DNA from: Takakia lepidozioides
Taxonomy: Eukaryota > Streptophyta > Takakiopsida > Takakiales > Takakiaceae
Assembly (NCBI GenBank): GCA_030704615.1
Contig: CM060733.1
Coordinates: 51,708,001 to 51,772,000 of the forward strand
Length of the DNA stretch: 64,000 nt
Direction: 5' to 3'
The notes under the pieces are model-generated. The model worked only from the letters and a program-made list of their open reading frames with translations. It was not told the origin of the DNA and did not search any database. Positions 45,901 through 57,219 of the stretch are shown in pieces (the first letter of the stretch is position 1; every line of letters starts with the position of its first letter). The position numbers and the translations under genes are program-made.

Positions 45901-48072
45901 TTGTTCCCTCTGCATCTGTTTATTGTTCAAAGGTAGAATCCTCACCCTGAGTTTAAATTCAGTCAGATCATCCTTAAGGTCCTCACCCATGTAGGAAGAA
46001 AGAGAATAGACAGCTTGTGATTACACTGAAAATGATTTCACATAGGAACACCTGGAGAGGTATAGCACATCACTATATGCACCATTACAGACCCTCATAG
46101 TTTTTCAGTCCTGGTCATGGCAGTATAAGGACACTATAGCTCATACCCCATGTCACAGTCCTGTCTTATTATAGTAAACCAGTCTCCACACTAACACTGT
46201 ATGAGCAAGTTAACCACCCAACCTAGAGTCCTCTACTTGCCACTTGCTAGGGAGTATTCACTAAGTCCATTTGGCTACTCTGTTCTCAGCCTTGCTCTTC
46301 AAGGACAGGCCTGTGTCTCCCCCTTGAGTCTCACACCAGGTCCTCCTAAAAACTACCCGAGATTTCCCCCCCTTGCTCTGAGAATACCCTTTGGTATTCA
46401 CTTGCTACCGTAAGGCCTAACCCTTGGCCTTTGCCATTCTGACCGTTCTCCTTCCTTGCTTAGTCATAAGTCTCTTCAGCTTCTAACGACTTTCTATTTC
46501 CAGCCTTGCTTAGCCACTAACCTAGGCCCACTAACCTAGTCTGTGACATTCTCCCAGCGTCCGTAAGTGCAAGCCCTTCATGCAGCAGAAAACTCTTTTA
46601 TCAGCCAAGGACGTAACCTCGCTCTTTTCTATTCGAGATTCGCCAAGGTCCATGCTCATTACTGTCAGCCTCCCCATTATGCACAATTTGCCAAGGTCCA
46701 CAATGCGGAGGTCATAACTTCCTGCAAGTCGCCTTGGCGTATCTTGGATAGATGACAGTGTAGGTTGCATCATCAGCTGATCAAAGAGTGTCTTGCTGCA
46801 TTTGGGGCTTCCACCTACGGACGCCACTTGGGAGTCTGAGCAAGCAGTAAAGAAGCAGTACCCAGGATTTGTCGTTGAACACAATGACCGATGTTGAAGG
46901 GGTAGAGAATGTCACAGTCCTATAGTAAACCAGTCTCCACACTAACACTGTATGAGCAAGTTAACCACCCAACCTAGAGTCCTCTACTTGCCACTTGCTG
47001 GGGAGTATTCACTAAGTCCATTTGGCTAGTCTGTTCTCTGCCGTGCTCTTCAAGGACGGGTCTGTGTCTACCCTTGAGTCTCACACCAGGTCCTCCTCAA
47101 TACTCGCCTTTCTCTGAGAATACCCTTTGGTATTCCCTTACTTGCTACCGGCCTAACCCTTGGCCTTTGCCATTCTGACCGTAGCCTTGGATCAAATGAG
47201 CTTCTTTGTACTTTAATTATTGCACTGGAGTAGGTAACCTAATCTCATTTGAACTTCACAACCTATTACTAGTGCGGTGGCCCTTTTAAGGTGAATGTTG
47301 AGTCCCCCGCTGGGGCGAGTGAGGCTGTGAAGAGGCTCGGAGGTAATTTAATCACTTGTTTGGAGGACCATTCCCACACTGTATTCTAGGCTGGAAATTC
47401 ATTCAAGTTAATGTGCGTGTTAGAGAGAGGGCTGTGTCACTAGGTACAGATTATCTGTGAAATTTAGGCTTCTCCTTGTAGGGTTTGTATTTGGAGCAAT
47501 GCTATGAGTATGAGGCCTGTGTATACTTTTATTGCCAAAGTCACATGGATATTGGTCCGAGTACATGCAGGGCAAAGCTATTGGGTTGCACGAAAAACAA
47601 TATTATGTGGCTGGTACATGTTAATAATGTAGCAGTGAAATTTGGTGCAGGTGGGTTTCAAGCTTCAGGGCAACCAAGTCCTGTTCCACAACATGCAGAA
47701 CATATTTATCAAACTGGAGTGGGCTTGGGACAACCAACTACTTTTGCTCATCCCCTAGTCAACATGTATGCCTCCACTAGCCTTGGTGTTCCTCAGTCCA
47801 TGGGGACTGGAGTTTTCATTCCCCCACCTCAATACAGTAGTAATGTGCAAGTCAATCCTTTGCAGGCGCCAGGTTTTCCAGGCTTGGAAGGTAGAGGCCC
47901 CATGGGGCAACAGTGGCCAGCTAACTCTCAAGGCATAGTTTCAGGGATTCCTTGCTATGTCAGTCCAGAGGGCTTCATTTCACAGCAAGGCACCATAGTC
48001 AATCAAGTGGTGGCCCCCCACCTTGGGCCAAGTGGTAATACTGTGTTCTGGAATAACAACAGTGGCAGGTAG
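42968..48072 (+). CDS. NAF1: H/ACA RNP assembly factor NAF1
   Basis: Nuclear assembly chaperone that binds dyskerin (NAP57/CBF5) and is later replaced by GAR1 in H/ACA snoRNPs. Five exons in phase: 42968-43645, 43808-43885, 44188-44703, 45042-45501 and 47651-48072 (717 residues). Exon 1 is an acidic, Ser-rich tail (SEEEDDEEEVSAK) ending in the family entry motif PRTINELA. Exons 2-3 hold the GAR1-like beta-barrel core: LPPVPQIDAILEPHH, HSVGTIFSVLDQQVIVEG, LGLVDEVFGPVKKPYYVVRY, VGYVPEF, then EFEFSDDEKEEEAKR. An RGG-rich stretch follows (RRGGRGGRAG, RRGGRGRGGHGRGR). Exons 4-5 are Pro/Gln/Gly-rich, usual in NAF1 tails. The last intron (2.15 kb) contains a TRIM element, and part of exon 5 is duplicated downstream. 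Confidence 0.92.
46151..47186. mobile_element. TRIM-type miniature LTR retroelement, copy A (in NAF1 intron 4)
   Basis: The 5' LTR (46,151-46,548, 398 bp) begins TGTCACAGTCC and ends CTGTGACA, so its termini are inverted repeats in TG...CA form. The 361-bp internal part (46,549-46,909) has no coding frame and ends in the purine-rich GAAGGGGTAGAGAA, a plausible polypurine tract. It is followed by a second LTR starting TGTCACAGTCC at 46,910, truncated near 47,186 (after GCCATTCTGACCGT). The size and lack of genes fit TRIM elements. Orientation is plus, judged from the PPT. Confidence 0.75.
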
Positions 48073-48329
48073 TTGCTCCAGTTTCATGGCGATTTCGTGA
48101 TAACTCGGCGCGATGTGTACACAGGGAGAAGCAGAAAGCAGTTGTATTAGTTGGCACTCTGCGTTTGTTTGCAACTTGTGTCTTTGTTATGTTTTCCAGC
48201 TGAGACAAGTACAACAATCTCGTCTCTACCAATGTTTCAGGTTCGACTAGATTGATCCTTAGCATATCTGAAAAGTAGGAACACTTTACTATTTGCAAAG
48301 TCAACAGGCTTGAGTGGGAGCAAACATGC

Positions 48330-50530
48330 TATCCATTTCTCTACTCTGTTCTCAGCCTTGCTCTTCAAGGACAGGCCTGTGTCTCCCCCTTGAGTCTCAC
48401 ACCAGGTCCTCCTAAATACTCCCGGAGGATTCCCCCCCTTGCTCTGAGAATACCCTTTGGTATTCACTTACTACCGGAAGGCCTAACTCTTGGCCTTTGC
48501 CATTCCACCATCCCCAAGGCAAAACAAAAGTTGTATACATGCCTTTTATTTCCGTATGTCTCCTAAATTCAACAGCTTCTCATACCAAGGATTTTGTTCT
48601 TTTTACAATTATTGATAGTCATGTAATACTACTCAAGCCTGTTTTGAGCAAGCATTTCAAGGAAGACATGAGATCAAAATCTGAAGAACAAAGTCAGGGA
48701 TGTTCTTCAGGGAATACGGGACACCTGTTTTTAGTTTTTACATTATGTGGTCATTATATTCCGCAGGTGGAACACGACATCTGCCTCTTCCTTGCTTAGT
48801 CTCTTAGCTTCTAATGACTTTCTATTTCCAGCCTTGCTTAGCCGCTAACCTGGGCCCACTACATTCTCCCAGCATCCGCAAGTGCAAACCAGTGTTGGGC
48901 GGTTCTTGCATTTGTGAAGGAACCTTCGGTTCCGGTTCCAAAATTATTTCAAGAGACGGTTCCGGATCCGGTTCCGGTTTTTTTTTATTGAGCCGGTTCC
49001 GGATCCAACTTTTAAACATGGGGGCGGTTCCGGTTACCGGTTAGTTGCTGATAAAAACCATCGGTTCCGGTTAGGTTCCGGTTCTATTTAAAAAATATAT
49101 TTGTTTAATTTAATTAGATTTAAAATATTTTATCAGTCCGGTAGATTAAATAGCAGTGTATTCACATATTTGAACTAAAATCCAACGATTTTGTTAGTTT
49201 TCACTAACACAAAAAAACAAACAAAAATACTCTAAATAAACTGGTAGAAGAAAATGGGTAAAATTTTATGGGTTGAAAGTACTATTCAGCTACCTGGCAA
49301 GTATTGGCATCTTCAAACATTTTATTAATGAACTTAGCCAGGATATCATGGAGCTGGAGATTGAACCCAAGATCTCATGGCGCTGAAGCATTGAACATAG
49401 AATCTCATGGCCTTCAAGCATTGAACCCAGGATCTCAGGAGCTTAAGAGCATTAAAAAAGTTTTTCCCTGGGCCCACCAGCCCCACCAAGGGGTCAAGAA
49501 CCAAGAACCGGACTTAGAAGCGCTTTGGTAGGTACTAGAGACATTTAGGGCTACAGCCCACGGGTGGACCGGAACTGGAACCGGAACCGCTTTGGAGCTG
49601 GAACCGCCGGTTCCCACACATGTGGTCGTAGCTGGAACCGCCGGTTCCGGTTCCCACACAATCCCCAATGAGCGGTTCTGGTTCTGCACAGGCGGGTCCG
49701 GTTCCGGTCCGGTTCCACATAACCGGAACCGGAACCGGCGGTTACCCGGGGCCCAGGCGGGTAACCGCCCAACACTGGTGCAAACCCTTGCCATGCAGCA
49801 GACAACTCCTTTATCAGCCAAGGACGTAACCTCGCTCTTTTCTATTCGAGATTCGCCAAGGTCCATGCTCATTACTGTCAGCCTCCCCATTATGCACAAT
49901 TTGCCAAGGTCCTCAATGCGGAGGTCATAACTTCATGCAAGTCACCTTGGCGTATCTTGGATTATCTTGGATAGATGACAGTGTAAGTTGCATCATCAGC
50001 TGATCAAAGAGTGTCTTGCTGCATTTGGGGCTTCCACCTACGGACGCCACTTGGGAGTCTGAGCAAGCAGTAAAGAAGCAGTACCCAGGATTTGTCGTTG
50101 AACACAATGACCAATGTTGAAGGGGTAGAGAATGTCACAGTCCTGTCTTATTATAGTAAATCAGTCTCCACACACACTGTATGAGCAAGTTAAGTTAACC
50201 ACCCAACCTAGAGTCCTATACTCGCCACTTGCTAGGGAGTATTCCACTAAGTCCATTTGGCTAGTCTGTTCTCAGCCTTGCTCTTCAAGGACAGGCCTGT
50301 GTCTACCCTTGATTCACACCTGGTCCTCCTAAATAGTCTTCGAGGATCCCCCCCCTTGCTCTGAGAATACCCTTTGGTATTCCCTTACTTGCTACCGTAA
50401 AGCCTAACCCTTGGCCTTTGCCATTCTGACCGTTCCCCTTCCTTGCTTAGTGATAAGTCTCTTCAGCTTCTACTATGACTTCCTATTTCCAGCCTTGCTT
50501 AGCCCCACTAACCCAGACACCCCAATGACA
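48330..50530. mobile_element. TRIM-type element, copy B (interrupted)
   Basis: A second copy of the same element. The 5' LTR lacks its first part and holds an extra segment of about 270 bp (about 48,507-48,780). It ends at about 48,863. The internal part is interrupted by the hAT element at 48,890-49,777 and resumes to the polypurine tract. The 3' LTR is full-length at 50,133-50,530 (398 bp, the same length as the 5' LTR of copy A), from TGTCACAG to AATGACA. Confidence 0.75.
48890..49777. mobile_element. 888-bp non-autonomous hAT-type DNA transposon
   Basis: Perfect 15-bp terminal inverted repeats CAGTGTTGGGCGGTT / AACCGCCCAACACTG, flanked by identical 8-bp direct repeats GTGCAAAC (48,882-48,889 and 49,778-49,785). 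An 8-bp duplication with CAGTG termini is the hAT signature. The empty site survives in TRIM copy A (about 46,566, AAGTGCAAGCCC). Both subterminal regions are packed with GGTTCC/GGAACC motifs, likely transposase-binding repeats. There is no transposase frame. Near 49,340-49,445 there are three degenerate GCATTGAACC...ATCTCA units. Confidence 0.92.
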
Positions 50531-50879
50531 TTATAGTTGCTTAGAGATTCCTGACAACAAAACCAGATTTGTTAGACATATAACTGTACTGAAGAGGTGG
50601 GGTTAGGTGGGGGATTATGTCCATCAGAACTGTGGGTGCATTCTTTGGCAACCATTGACAGAGGGAGGGTAAGCTTCATGACTTTATAACTAACAAACAC
50701 CCAAACTGTCTCCACCCAGATCTGCTTCCATACCTCCGCTTTCAAATCTCCTTACTGGCAACTCCTTTCCATGTAGGTACAAGCTTATAGACCCTTCAAC
50801 CTTTCTCAAACTGAGAAAGAGGGCCTCTTATATGATGAGTACCCATTGTGATGCATCTTCCACTCTCGCCATCACACCA

Positions 50880-51508
50880 CCCATGGATCAAACGAGTTTC
50901 TTTGTACTGTAATTATTGCACTGGAATAGGCAACCTAATCTCATTTGAACTGGCCCTTTTAAGGTGAATGTTGCGTCTCCCACTGGTGCAAGTGAGGCTG
51001 TGAAGAGGCTCAGAGGTTATTTTATGACTTGTTTGGAGGACCATTCCCACACTGGTGCCTCACAATTGTAGGCTGGAAATTCATTCAAGAATGTGCGTGT
51101 TAGAGACAGGGCTGTGTCACAATGTACAGATTATCTGTGAAATCTAGGCTTCTCTTTGTAGGGTTCATATTTGTAGCAATGCTATTAGTATGAGGCCTGT
51201 CTATGCCTGTATTGCCAAAGTCACATGGATATTGGTCAGAGTACATGCAGGGCAAAGCTATTGGGTTGCACGAAAAAAAATATTATGTGGCTGGTACATG
51301 TTAATAATATAGCAGTGAAATTTGGTGCAGGTGGGTTTCAAGCTTCAGAGCAACCGAGTCCTGTTCCGCAACATGCAGAAACATACTTATCAAACTGGAG
51401 TGGGCTTGGGACAACCAACTACTTTCGCTCATCCCCTAGTCAACATGTATGCCTCCACTAGCCTTGGTGTTCCTCAGTCCATGGGGACTGGAGTTCTCAT
51501 TCCCCGTA
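50880..51508 (+). pseudogene. Truncated duplicate of NAF1 intron end and exon 5
   Basis: Matches 47,187-47,817 almost throughout, with small gaps. The exon-like part (about 51,330-51,508) repeats GVGLGQPTTFAHPLVNMY and SLGVPQSMGTG but has a one-base insertion (AGAAACATAC for AGAACATAT) and stops at ATTCCCC, where unrelated sequence begins. The remaining two-thirds of the exon is missing. Confidence 0.85.
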
Positions 51509-51939
51509 CGGTCAAAGCATGTGAGCATACGCATACTCACATGCATAGTTGATGTCCTATTTGAATATAGAGGCAACTTGCCTTAGTGGGAGCAACATAC
51601 TAGAGTCAAGCAAGTGAGGGTTCAACACAAAGATGACCTGCTTGACATTCCGCATATGCCTGAAACACGGGGAACCAAGTGGTCAAAAAATAGCACTACA
51701 ATGATTTTTGACTCTTCCAAAATTTACCAGTGCCATGCTTGTAAGCCACAGCTGGTATGAGGATGGCACTATGAGAAAGGTCAAACATGTTCTACAAGGA
51801 TCTGCACTGTTATGATCCCTTTTCTGCCAGACATTCCAATAATCCCAGGGTGATGATTATCATGTTTAGAATTGGACAGTCACATTTTGAAGAGTGACAA
51901 TTTCAGGTGATATGTGTTGAGCCTTCACAGAGGGGGGTC
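51509..51939. other. Intergenic, no gene seen
   Basis: Nothing recognisable; it should contain the 3' UTR of the minus-strand dehydratase gene. Confidence 0.4.
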
Positions 51940-53131
51940 TTAGGCATTTCCTTTACACCTTGGAAGACTCGAAACAGAAGGTTGCAGTGATGGTAGCAGA
52001 GCAACGGCCTCCCCACCAAGCAGAGGTTGAGTCTCTCCCGTTTTGTAACAATGTGTTGCAAAAGTGACCCTGCTAATCCAAGCAATTGTCAGAGGTCTCA
52101 GAGCTCAGTCAACGACACAGTGAATCTCTCAGACATACAGCTGCATGTAATGTACTAGTACAGACAAACATCCTGTCACATGCAGAGCGAGCATTCATAC
52201 TGCTAGTTTGATGACTCACCTGCTCACTGCTCACTGCACCTTAATTACTGCATGTGCTAACTAGAGTGGGACTTAGACCTCGGACGTGGAGTGCCAGTCC
52301 CTGGGACGGCCATACAGCAATCCATTGATAATCTTAGAAACCAACCTGGTGGGTGGAGTCATATCCTGGAGACTCTTAAGAATACCAAGATGTAGCATCT
52401 GCTGTGTGCCCATGCACTGTAGTACAACTCAAAAGAAAAAACTATCCACAACTTGGAATCTGATTTACTTCATGTACATCAGTTCCATGTAACATCCATA
52501 TATTTCACACCAGATATGGAGAGTACATCTGGGTGTGTTTTTGTGTGCAAGAGAGAGTAGAAACCTGTATTGTTGCCTGATTTTTCGTATGCTGGTCACC
52601 TCCGCTTCAGCACACACAGGCTCCCCAACTAAGACCGGCGCCCTGAACTGCAAAGTTTGAGACACATATACTGCTCCTGCCTAACCATCAACCCACAATT
52701 TATCTTGCCATATCAGGATGAGGGTCTCCATAGCTGTCCATGCACACTCAACATACGTGTAGTTCAGCTTCACAAAGGTTTACACCACCCTCATCAAAGC
52801 TATGTGATTAGTCATAGCTCATGAGCACAACAACCCCAACCCAACAACCCCCCCTTCCCTCTCCCATTTTCAAACGTCCTCTCCTCCGTGCTCAACTTAC
52901 AAAGCGGGAACCAATGATTGCTGGGAAAAGCCCTGCATACAACACGCCGTGCACGACACAACCCTTGAAGCCGGCACTGCGTGCGGCGGATTCACTAGTG
53001 TGGATGGGGTTGGCGTCCCCACACAGTTGTGCATATGCGGCCACATCAGCTGTAGTGAAACAGCGCTCCATCTGAAATTTGTCTCCTTCAATCACAGCAG
53101 CAATTTCGGCTCCTCCATGTTCAGATGCCAT
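51940..53131 (-). CDS. MaoC-like (R)-3-hydroxyacyl-thioester dehydratase
   Basis: Single hot-dog domain hydratase/dehydratase acting on 3-hydroxyacyl-ACP or -CoA; plant homologues serve mitochondrial fatty-acid synthesis. Three exons on the minus strand: 53131-52901, 52680-52565 and 52069-51940, all in phase, 158 residues. The hydratase-2 motif is clear: YAQLCGDANPIHTSESA with the catalytic Asp and His, followed by GFKGCVVHGVLYAGLFPAIIG. Exon 2 gives AGAVYVSQTLQFRAPVLVGE and exon 3 VTFATHCYKTGE then GGEAVALLPSL, matching the end of the family. I chose the ATG at 53,131. The upstream frame (KFFASRRRSGDV) is open to an AG at about 53,177, so an extra 5' exon with a mitochondrial presequence is possible and would suit the family. 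Confidence 0.88.
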
Positions 53132-53963
53132 CACATCTCCAGATCTGCGTCTCGATGCAAAGAACTTGCTTCCTGCAGTTTAGGTGAGGACAGCTTCTGT
53201 TTGGAACTAATATCCGTTTCAGCTCAAAGCTTAGCAACACATCGGAGCTACAGAAACATTTCCGCAAAGCTTTGAGAGGTAAGCAAACCGCATTTTGAAC
53301 CTAAAACCTCAACCACATAATCACACACAAGAGAGAAACAAGAGGACAAAGAGAGGACCAACCAACGGAAGAAAAATAAACAAGAGCCTTCCGATCAGAA
53401 AAGCTACGGATCTCAGCCATGGACAAGTCTAAAATTAAATCAGAGCTCGCAACTGCGCAGGTAGACCAAGCCTTGCGACCAGGGAAGTAGCAAAACCAGA
53501 AACACCTTGACAGGCGAAGGTCCATCTCGCTGGAAGCATTCCTGGTGCATCAGCCATGGCCAAGCATTGTGCTGCCGTAATCCCTAGCTTCACCCACCTC
53601 TCTACACAACCCATCTGCTATCTGTCTAACTACATGGTTTCGTGGACCATGAATTATCCGATATCTTTTGCACAGATCATGCTCTGTTCCACCTACTTAT
53701 ACCCCGGCGCGAACTTCCCGAGCAATCAGGTCAGCCGCTTCCTGCTCAGGTACTTCCGTATCTGCTTAGAATTCGGTTACTCCTTTGACGCCAAGTAACT
53801 TCGTCCTGCTGGCTGGGAGGAGGACGAAGTTAACTGGCGACATAGGAAAAACCGTACTCAATCACCAACCATGCCCATGAGATATTCTTAGCAGGACGTT
53901 CATGCAGAGCTTGCATAAAGGGGTGGAGTTACTTAAGTAGGCAAGATGGGGCACCAACTTGTA

Positions 53964-53986
53964 CAAACGATATGGGATAAATGATT
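53964..53986 (+). promoter_or_regulatory. Shared 23-bp motif, copy 1
   Basis: Contains AACGATATGGGATAAATG and is identical over 23 bp to copy 3. A second block TAAGTAGGCAAGATG lies about 20 bp upstream and is also shared with copy 2. Confidence 0.55.
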
Positions 53987-54362
53987 CATACACCAACTCG
54001 TTGGCATGTCGCCGGATCGTCCCTTTTTGGAGCCGCCAAGAGAAAAAGAAGAAAGGAAACACCGACCGCAAGTATTACCCGATCATGGCCGAGCGTTTGT
54101 GCGTAAGAGCTCGACATCCAAATATAGTCTGTGGTCCAGAGTACAGGTACACTCCTGCCTGCTGGTCTCGACAACACAGAAGTATTCGTTAATTTATCTA
54201 TCAGCAAACCCATGTATGTAGTAGAGCAATTGCAGTGAGGGAGATGCTTTTGAAGGTCCCTTCTTAATGAACTGCTCTGCGTTCGTGGGATAGCACAGGA
54301 AAGTAAAGGGGCAGTTTGGTATGCTGAGGGTGTATAAGTAGGCAGGATGACGCCAAACTGTG

Positions 54363-54385
54363 CAAACGATATGGGATAAATGGTT
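54363..54385 (+). promoter_or_regulatory. Shared 23-bp motif, copy 2 (MinD promoter)
   Basis: Contains AACGATATGGGATAAATG, one base different from copy 1 over 23 bp. It sits about 244 bp before the MinD ATG on the coding strand, downstream of TATAAGTAGGCAGGATG. GGATAA recalls the I-box of light-responsive plant promoters; that link is inference. Confidence 0.6.
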
Positions 54386-54628
54386 ACTACGACATAGATG
54401 GAAACAATAGGGTAGTGGCGGCGTTGAGAGGAAGGAAGGGGTCTATGAGCTTATCGCTGCTGCAAAGGCGCAGAGCAGAGCAGAGAAGGGAGGGTGGGAG
54501 GGAGAGAGAGAGAGAGAGAGAGAGGGAGGAGATGGGGTTGGGAGAGGGAGAGGGAGGGTGAGGTGCAGGTCATGGAAGCATTGAGGGTTGTTGTGTAGCT
54601 TGTGGTGGGAGGTGATTGACAGACAGCA

Positions 54629-56119
54629 ATGTGGTCCTCTGTCTGGCTGCACCATGGATGTTGCAATGCAGTGGACGGCATGTCGAGGAGTGTAGGGTTG
54701 GCGTCGTCGGCCATTGACATTGCAACGTTGTCTCCCTTGTCTCCCTCGGCTTCTCTGTGTAGTAACCGTTTGGTGCTTTCGGCATGCGGTAGTACTCTTC
54801 CGCCCTTCCCAGTGGTTTTAGCGCGTTCGTCCTACTTGAGATTTTCTTCATTTTGTGCATCTGCTGTAGTTGGTGCCACCGGACCACCAAGTGCTTTGTT
54901 GGGTTCTTCAAGTTGCGCGTATACACCTGCCAGCAAAAGAGGTGGGAGGAAAGATCAGAGATGGCACACAGTAGTCAATGAACAGCATTGCCAGAGATGG
55001 CCTCCAAGAGCAGGAAAGGACAGAGTGTTGCGCAGAAGAGGGAATCGGTGGTTAGCAAGCGAATTGGAGCAGGGGAGATTAGGGGGTAAGGCTGGAGAGG
55101 GGTTGGAAAGATTACGGGCTGGACCGTCATTACAAATTTCCTGCCATGAAACAGGGGGGAGCCTCCAAAGAAATGGGAAACGAGGGAAGTGGCTGAAAAG
55201 GTTAGGGCATGGCAGGTTGAGAGAAGGCTCTGGGAGTCAATGCAGAGTTGTTCCCCGAGCGGTATTGCAATGGAACAGGCGGCCAGAACTGGTGGGTGAG
55301 CCCCCAAGAGTGGTGGTGGTTACGTCGGGAAAGGGAGGGGTGGGAAAGACAACCACAACTGCAAACCTTGGCATGTGCTTGGCTCGTTTGAACTTCAAAG
55401 TGGTGGCTATCGATGCAGATGTCGGGTTGAGGAATCTTGATCTGCTGCTTGGTCTTGAGAATCGTGTGAACTACACAGCTATGGAGGTCCTCAACGGAGA
55501 GTGCCGACTCGACCAGGCGCTCATCAGGGACAAACGATGGACAAATTTCGAGCTTCTGTGCATCAATAAACCGCGCTACAAGATGCCACTCGGTTTCGGG
55601 GGAAAGGCACTCACGTGGCTGGTTGATGCACTAAAAAAGAGGCCGGAAGGGACACCGCATTTCATTCTCATAGATTGTCCCGCAGGGATTGATGCTGGCT
55701 TCATCACCGCCATCACCCCAGCAAATGAGGCAATTCTGGTGACTACTCCCGATATCACGAGCCTAAGGGATGCAGATAGAGTCACGGGCCTTCTGGAATG
55801 TGACGGTATTAAAGACATAAAGATGGTGGTGAACAGAGTGAGGAGTGATATGATCAAGGGTGAGGACATGATGTCTGTGTTAGATGTGCAAGAAATGCTG
55901 GGTCTTCCATTACTCGGTGTTATCCCTGAAGACTCGGAGGTGATCAAGAGTACAAATAGGGGTTATCCTCTGGTGTTAAAGAACCCCCCCACACTGGCAG
56001 GGCTGGCATTGGAGCAGGTTGCCTGGAGATTGGTGGAGCGAGATAGTATGAAAGCAGTCTTGATTGAGGAAACCCCGGCAAAGCGAAGCTTTTTGCCATT
56101 TATGGGGGGTGGGGGCTGA
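54629..56119 (+). CDS. MIND: Chloroplast septum-site determining ATPase MinD
   Basis: ParA/MinD-family ATPase that positions the chloroplast division ring with MinE and ARC3. A single intronless frame of 496 residues. The core starts VVVVTSGKGGVGKTTTTANL (deviant Walker A, about residues 229-248). It then has AIDADVGLRNLDLLLG (switch I), FILIDCPAGIDAGF (Walker B), TTPDITSLRDADRV, VVNRVRSDMIKGEDMM and PLLGVIPED. It ends in an amphipathic/hydrophobic tail (KRSFLPFMGGGG) like the membrane-targeting helix. The Ser/Ala-rich N-terminus fits a plastid transit peptide. The 226-residue extension before the core is far longer than usual (about 60). The only other upstream Met is at residue 18, so the extension must be translated unless an in-frame intron is removed. 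Confidence 0.95.
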   Translation: MWSSVWLHHGCCNAVDGMSRSVGLASSAIDIATLSPLSPSASLCSNRLVLSACGSTLPPFPVVLARSSYLRFSSFCASAVVGATGPPSALLGSSSCAYTPASKRGGRKDQRWHTVVNEQHCQRWPPRAGKDRVLRRRGNRWLASELEQGRLGGKAGEGLERLRAGPSLQISCHETGGSLQRNGKRGKWLKRLGHGRLREGSGSQCRVVPRAVLQWNRRPELVGEPPRVVVVTSGKGGVGKTTTTANLGMCLARLNFKVVAIDADVGLRNLDLLLGLENRVNYTAMEVLNGECRLDQALIRDKRWTNFELLCINKPRYKMPLGFGGKALTWLVDALKKRPEGTPHFILIDCPAGIDAGFITAITPANEAILVTTPDITSLRDADRVTGLLECDGIKDIKMVVNRVRSDMIKGEDMMSVLDVQEMLGLPLLGVIPEDSEVIKSTNRGYPLVLKNPPTLAGLALEQVAWRLVERDSMKAVLIEETPAKRSFLPFMGGGG

Positions 56120-57219
56120 TGTGTGGCATGTTCTGCTCTGGACAGTGGTCAGGTGAGCAGGACTTCCTTGACAAGTAGATTTGATCACTCGGGAGATGTT
56201 GTGGGATTGAGTAAGTTCTATGAAATGACCTGTATGCGAAGTACCAGGAGACTCCTGGCTCTTGTAGAGTGTTTGCTACATTGAAGCTAAGTTCCATCGT
56301 GTTCTCAAGGAAAATTGAAATGAAGACATTTCTTTCAGCGGATCTCAGTGTCTCTGCCACCATGAAGGTCTGTAGAAGTTGCTTTACCACCCAAGTCAGA
56401 TGACTTGGACTGAGGTCACTGGGAAACAATGTTTTGTTTGCAAGTTTTTCAGAAATTACGTCAAACTTTGTATGCCACTTTGCATTGGAGACAATAAGCA
56501 TTGGAGTGAGGGCCTGTCTTTCTCATACGTTTCATTTTCTGGCATGATCATGTTCACAATCCAGAGACTGACCGAGGAAGACAGTCCCTCAATGATTTGC
56601 AAAACTACTCTGCTTCATTCCAACTTTTCCTGGCTTGTAGCTTATGTGCCTACATAATTTTCAAAGGGAAACGTGGAAGCTACAGCTCACAATTCAATCA
56701 GGCCCTTTCTTTAGGGGCAGAAGGTAACCCCCTTTTATTTAGGAGCCACCAGGATAACTGAACCCAAACGAGGAGGTGGACAAACCAACAGGCCCCAGAT
56801 CCATCAATGCTCCACATAGATGCCCAACCTCTCACTCCTCCATGCATGGATCCACTCTGAGTATTTGATTCCGCTTATGTTTCTTGTTTTGTTTTCTTGA
56901 TGGAGGATTTCGGATGGCTAGGGTTAGATCTGAAGGCCAACAAAACCACAGGGGATTGAACCCCAGACCCACATGCCGTTGATCTCAAATATACCAAAAC
57001 CACTGCAGTGATGTTTTTGTGTAAATCATCCACATTAGTACTAAGGGCTTGGCATTTAGTTGCTCTGCAAAGCTCCTGGTGAGGATGAGGAGTGAACTAT
57101 GTCCAAGAAAAGGTAATGGATTCAAGTGGTATAAAAAGTGTGAGATCTAGTTGTCATTACCATCTCAGCTTCTCATTCACATATTTATTTGTAGACATTG
57201 GCTCAATATATGCACCAAG
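56120..57219. other. Intergenic, with a SINE-like piece
   Basis: No gene seen. Near 56,930-57,010, read on the minus strand, TGGGGTTCAATCCCCTG matches a tRNA B box and suggests a SINE or tRNA-derived fragment. Confidence 0.4.

Larger units (their letters stand above)
53132..54628. other. Divergent promoter region between dehydratase and MinD
   Basis: An ATG-started open frame at 53,556-53,798 (80 residues) has no recognised motif and is probably chance. Two copies of a shared promoter-like motif lie at 53,964-53,986 and 54,363-54,385. A (GA)n tract lies at about 54,497-54,530, just before the MinD start. Confidence 0.5.

Noticed and set aside
53556-53798. 80-codon ATG-started frame MAKHCAAVIPSFTHL.
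   Set aside because: No motif, no splice or promoter support, and it overlaps the likely upstream region of the minus-strand dehydratase. Mentioned only in the intergenic entry.
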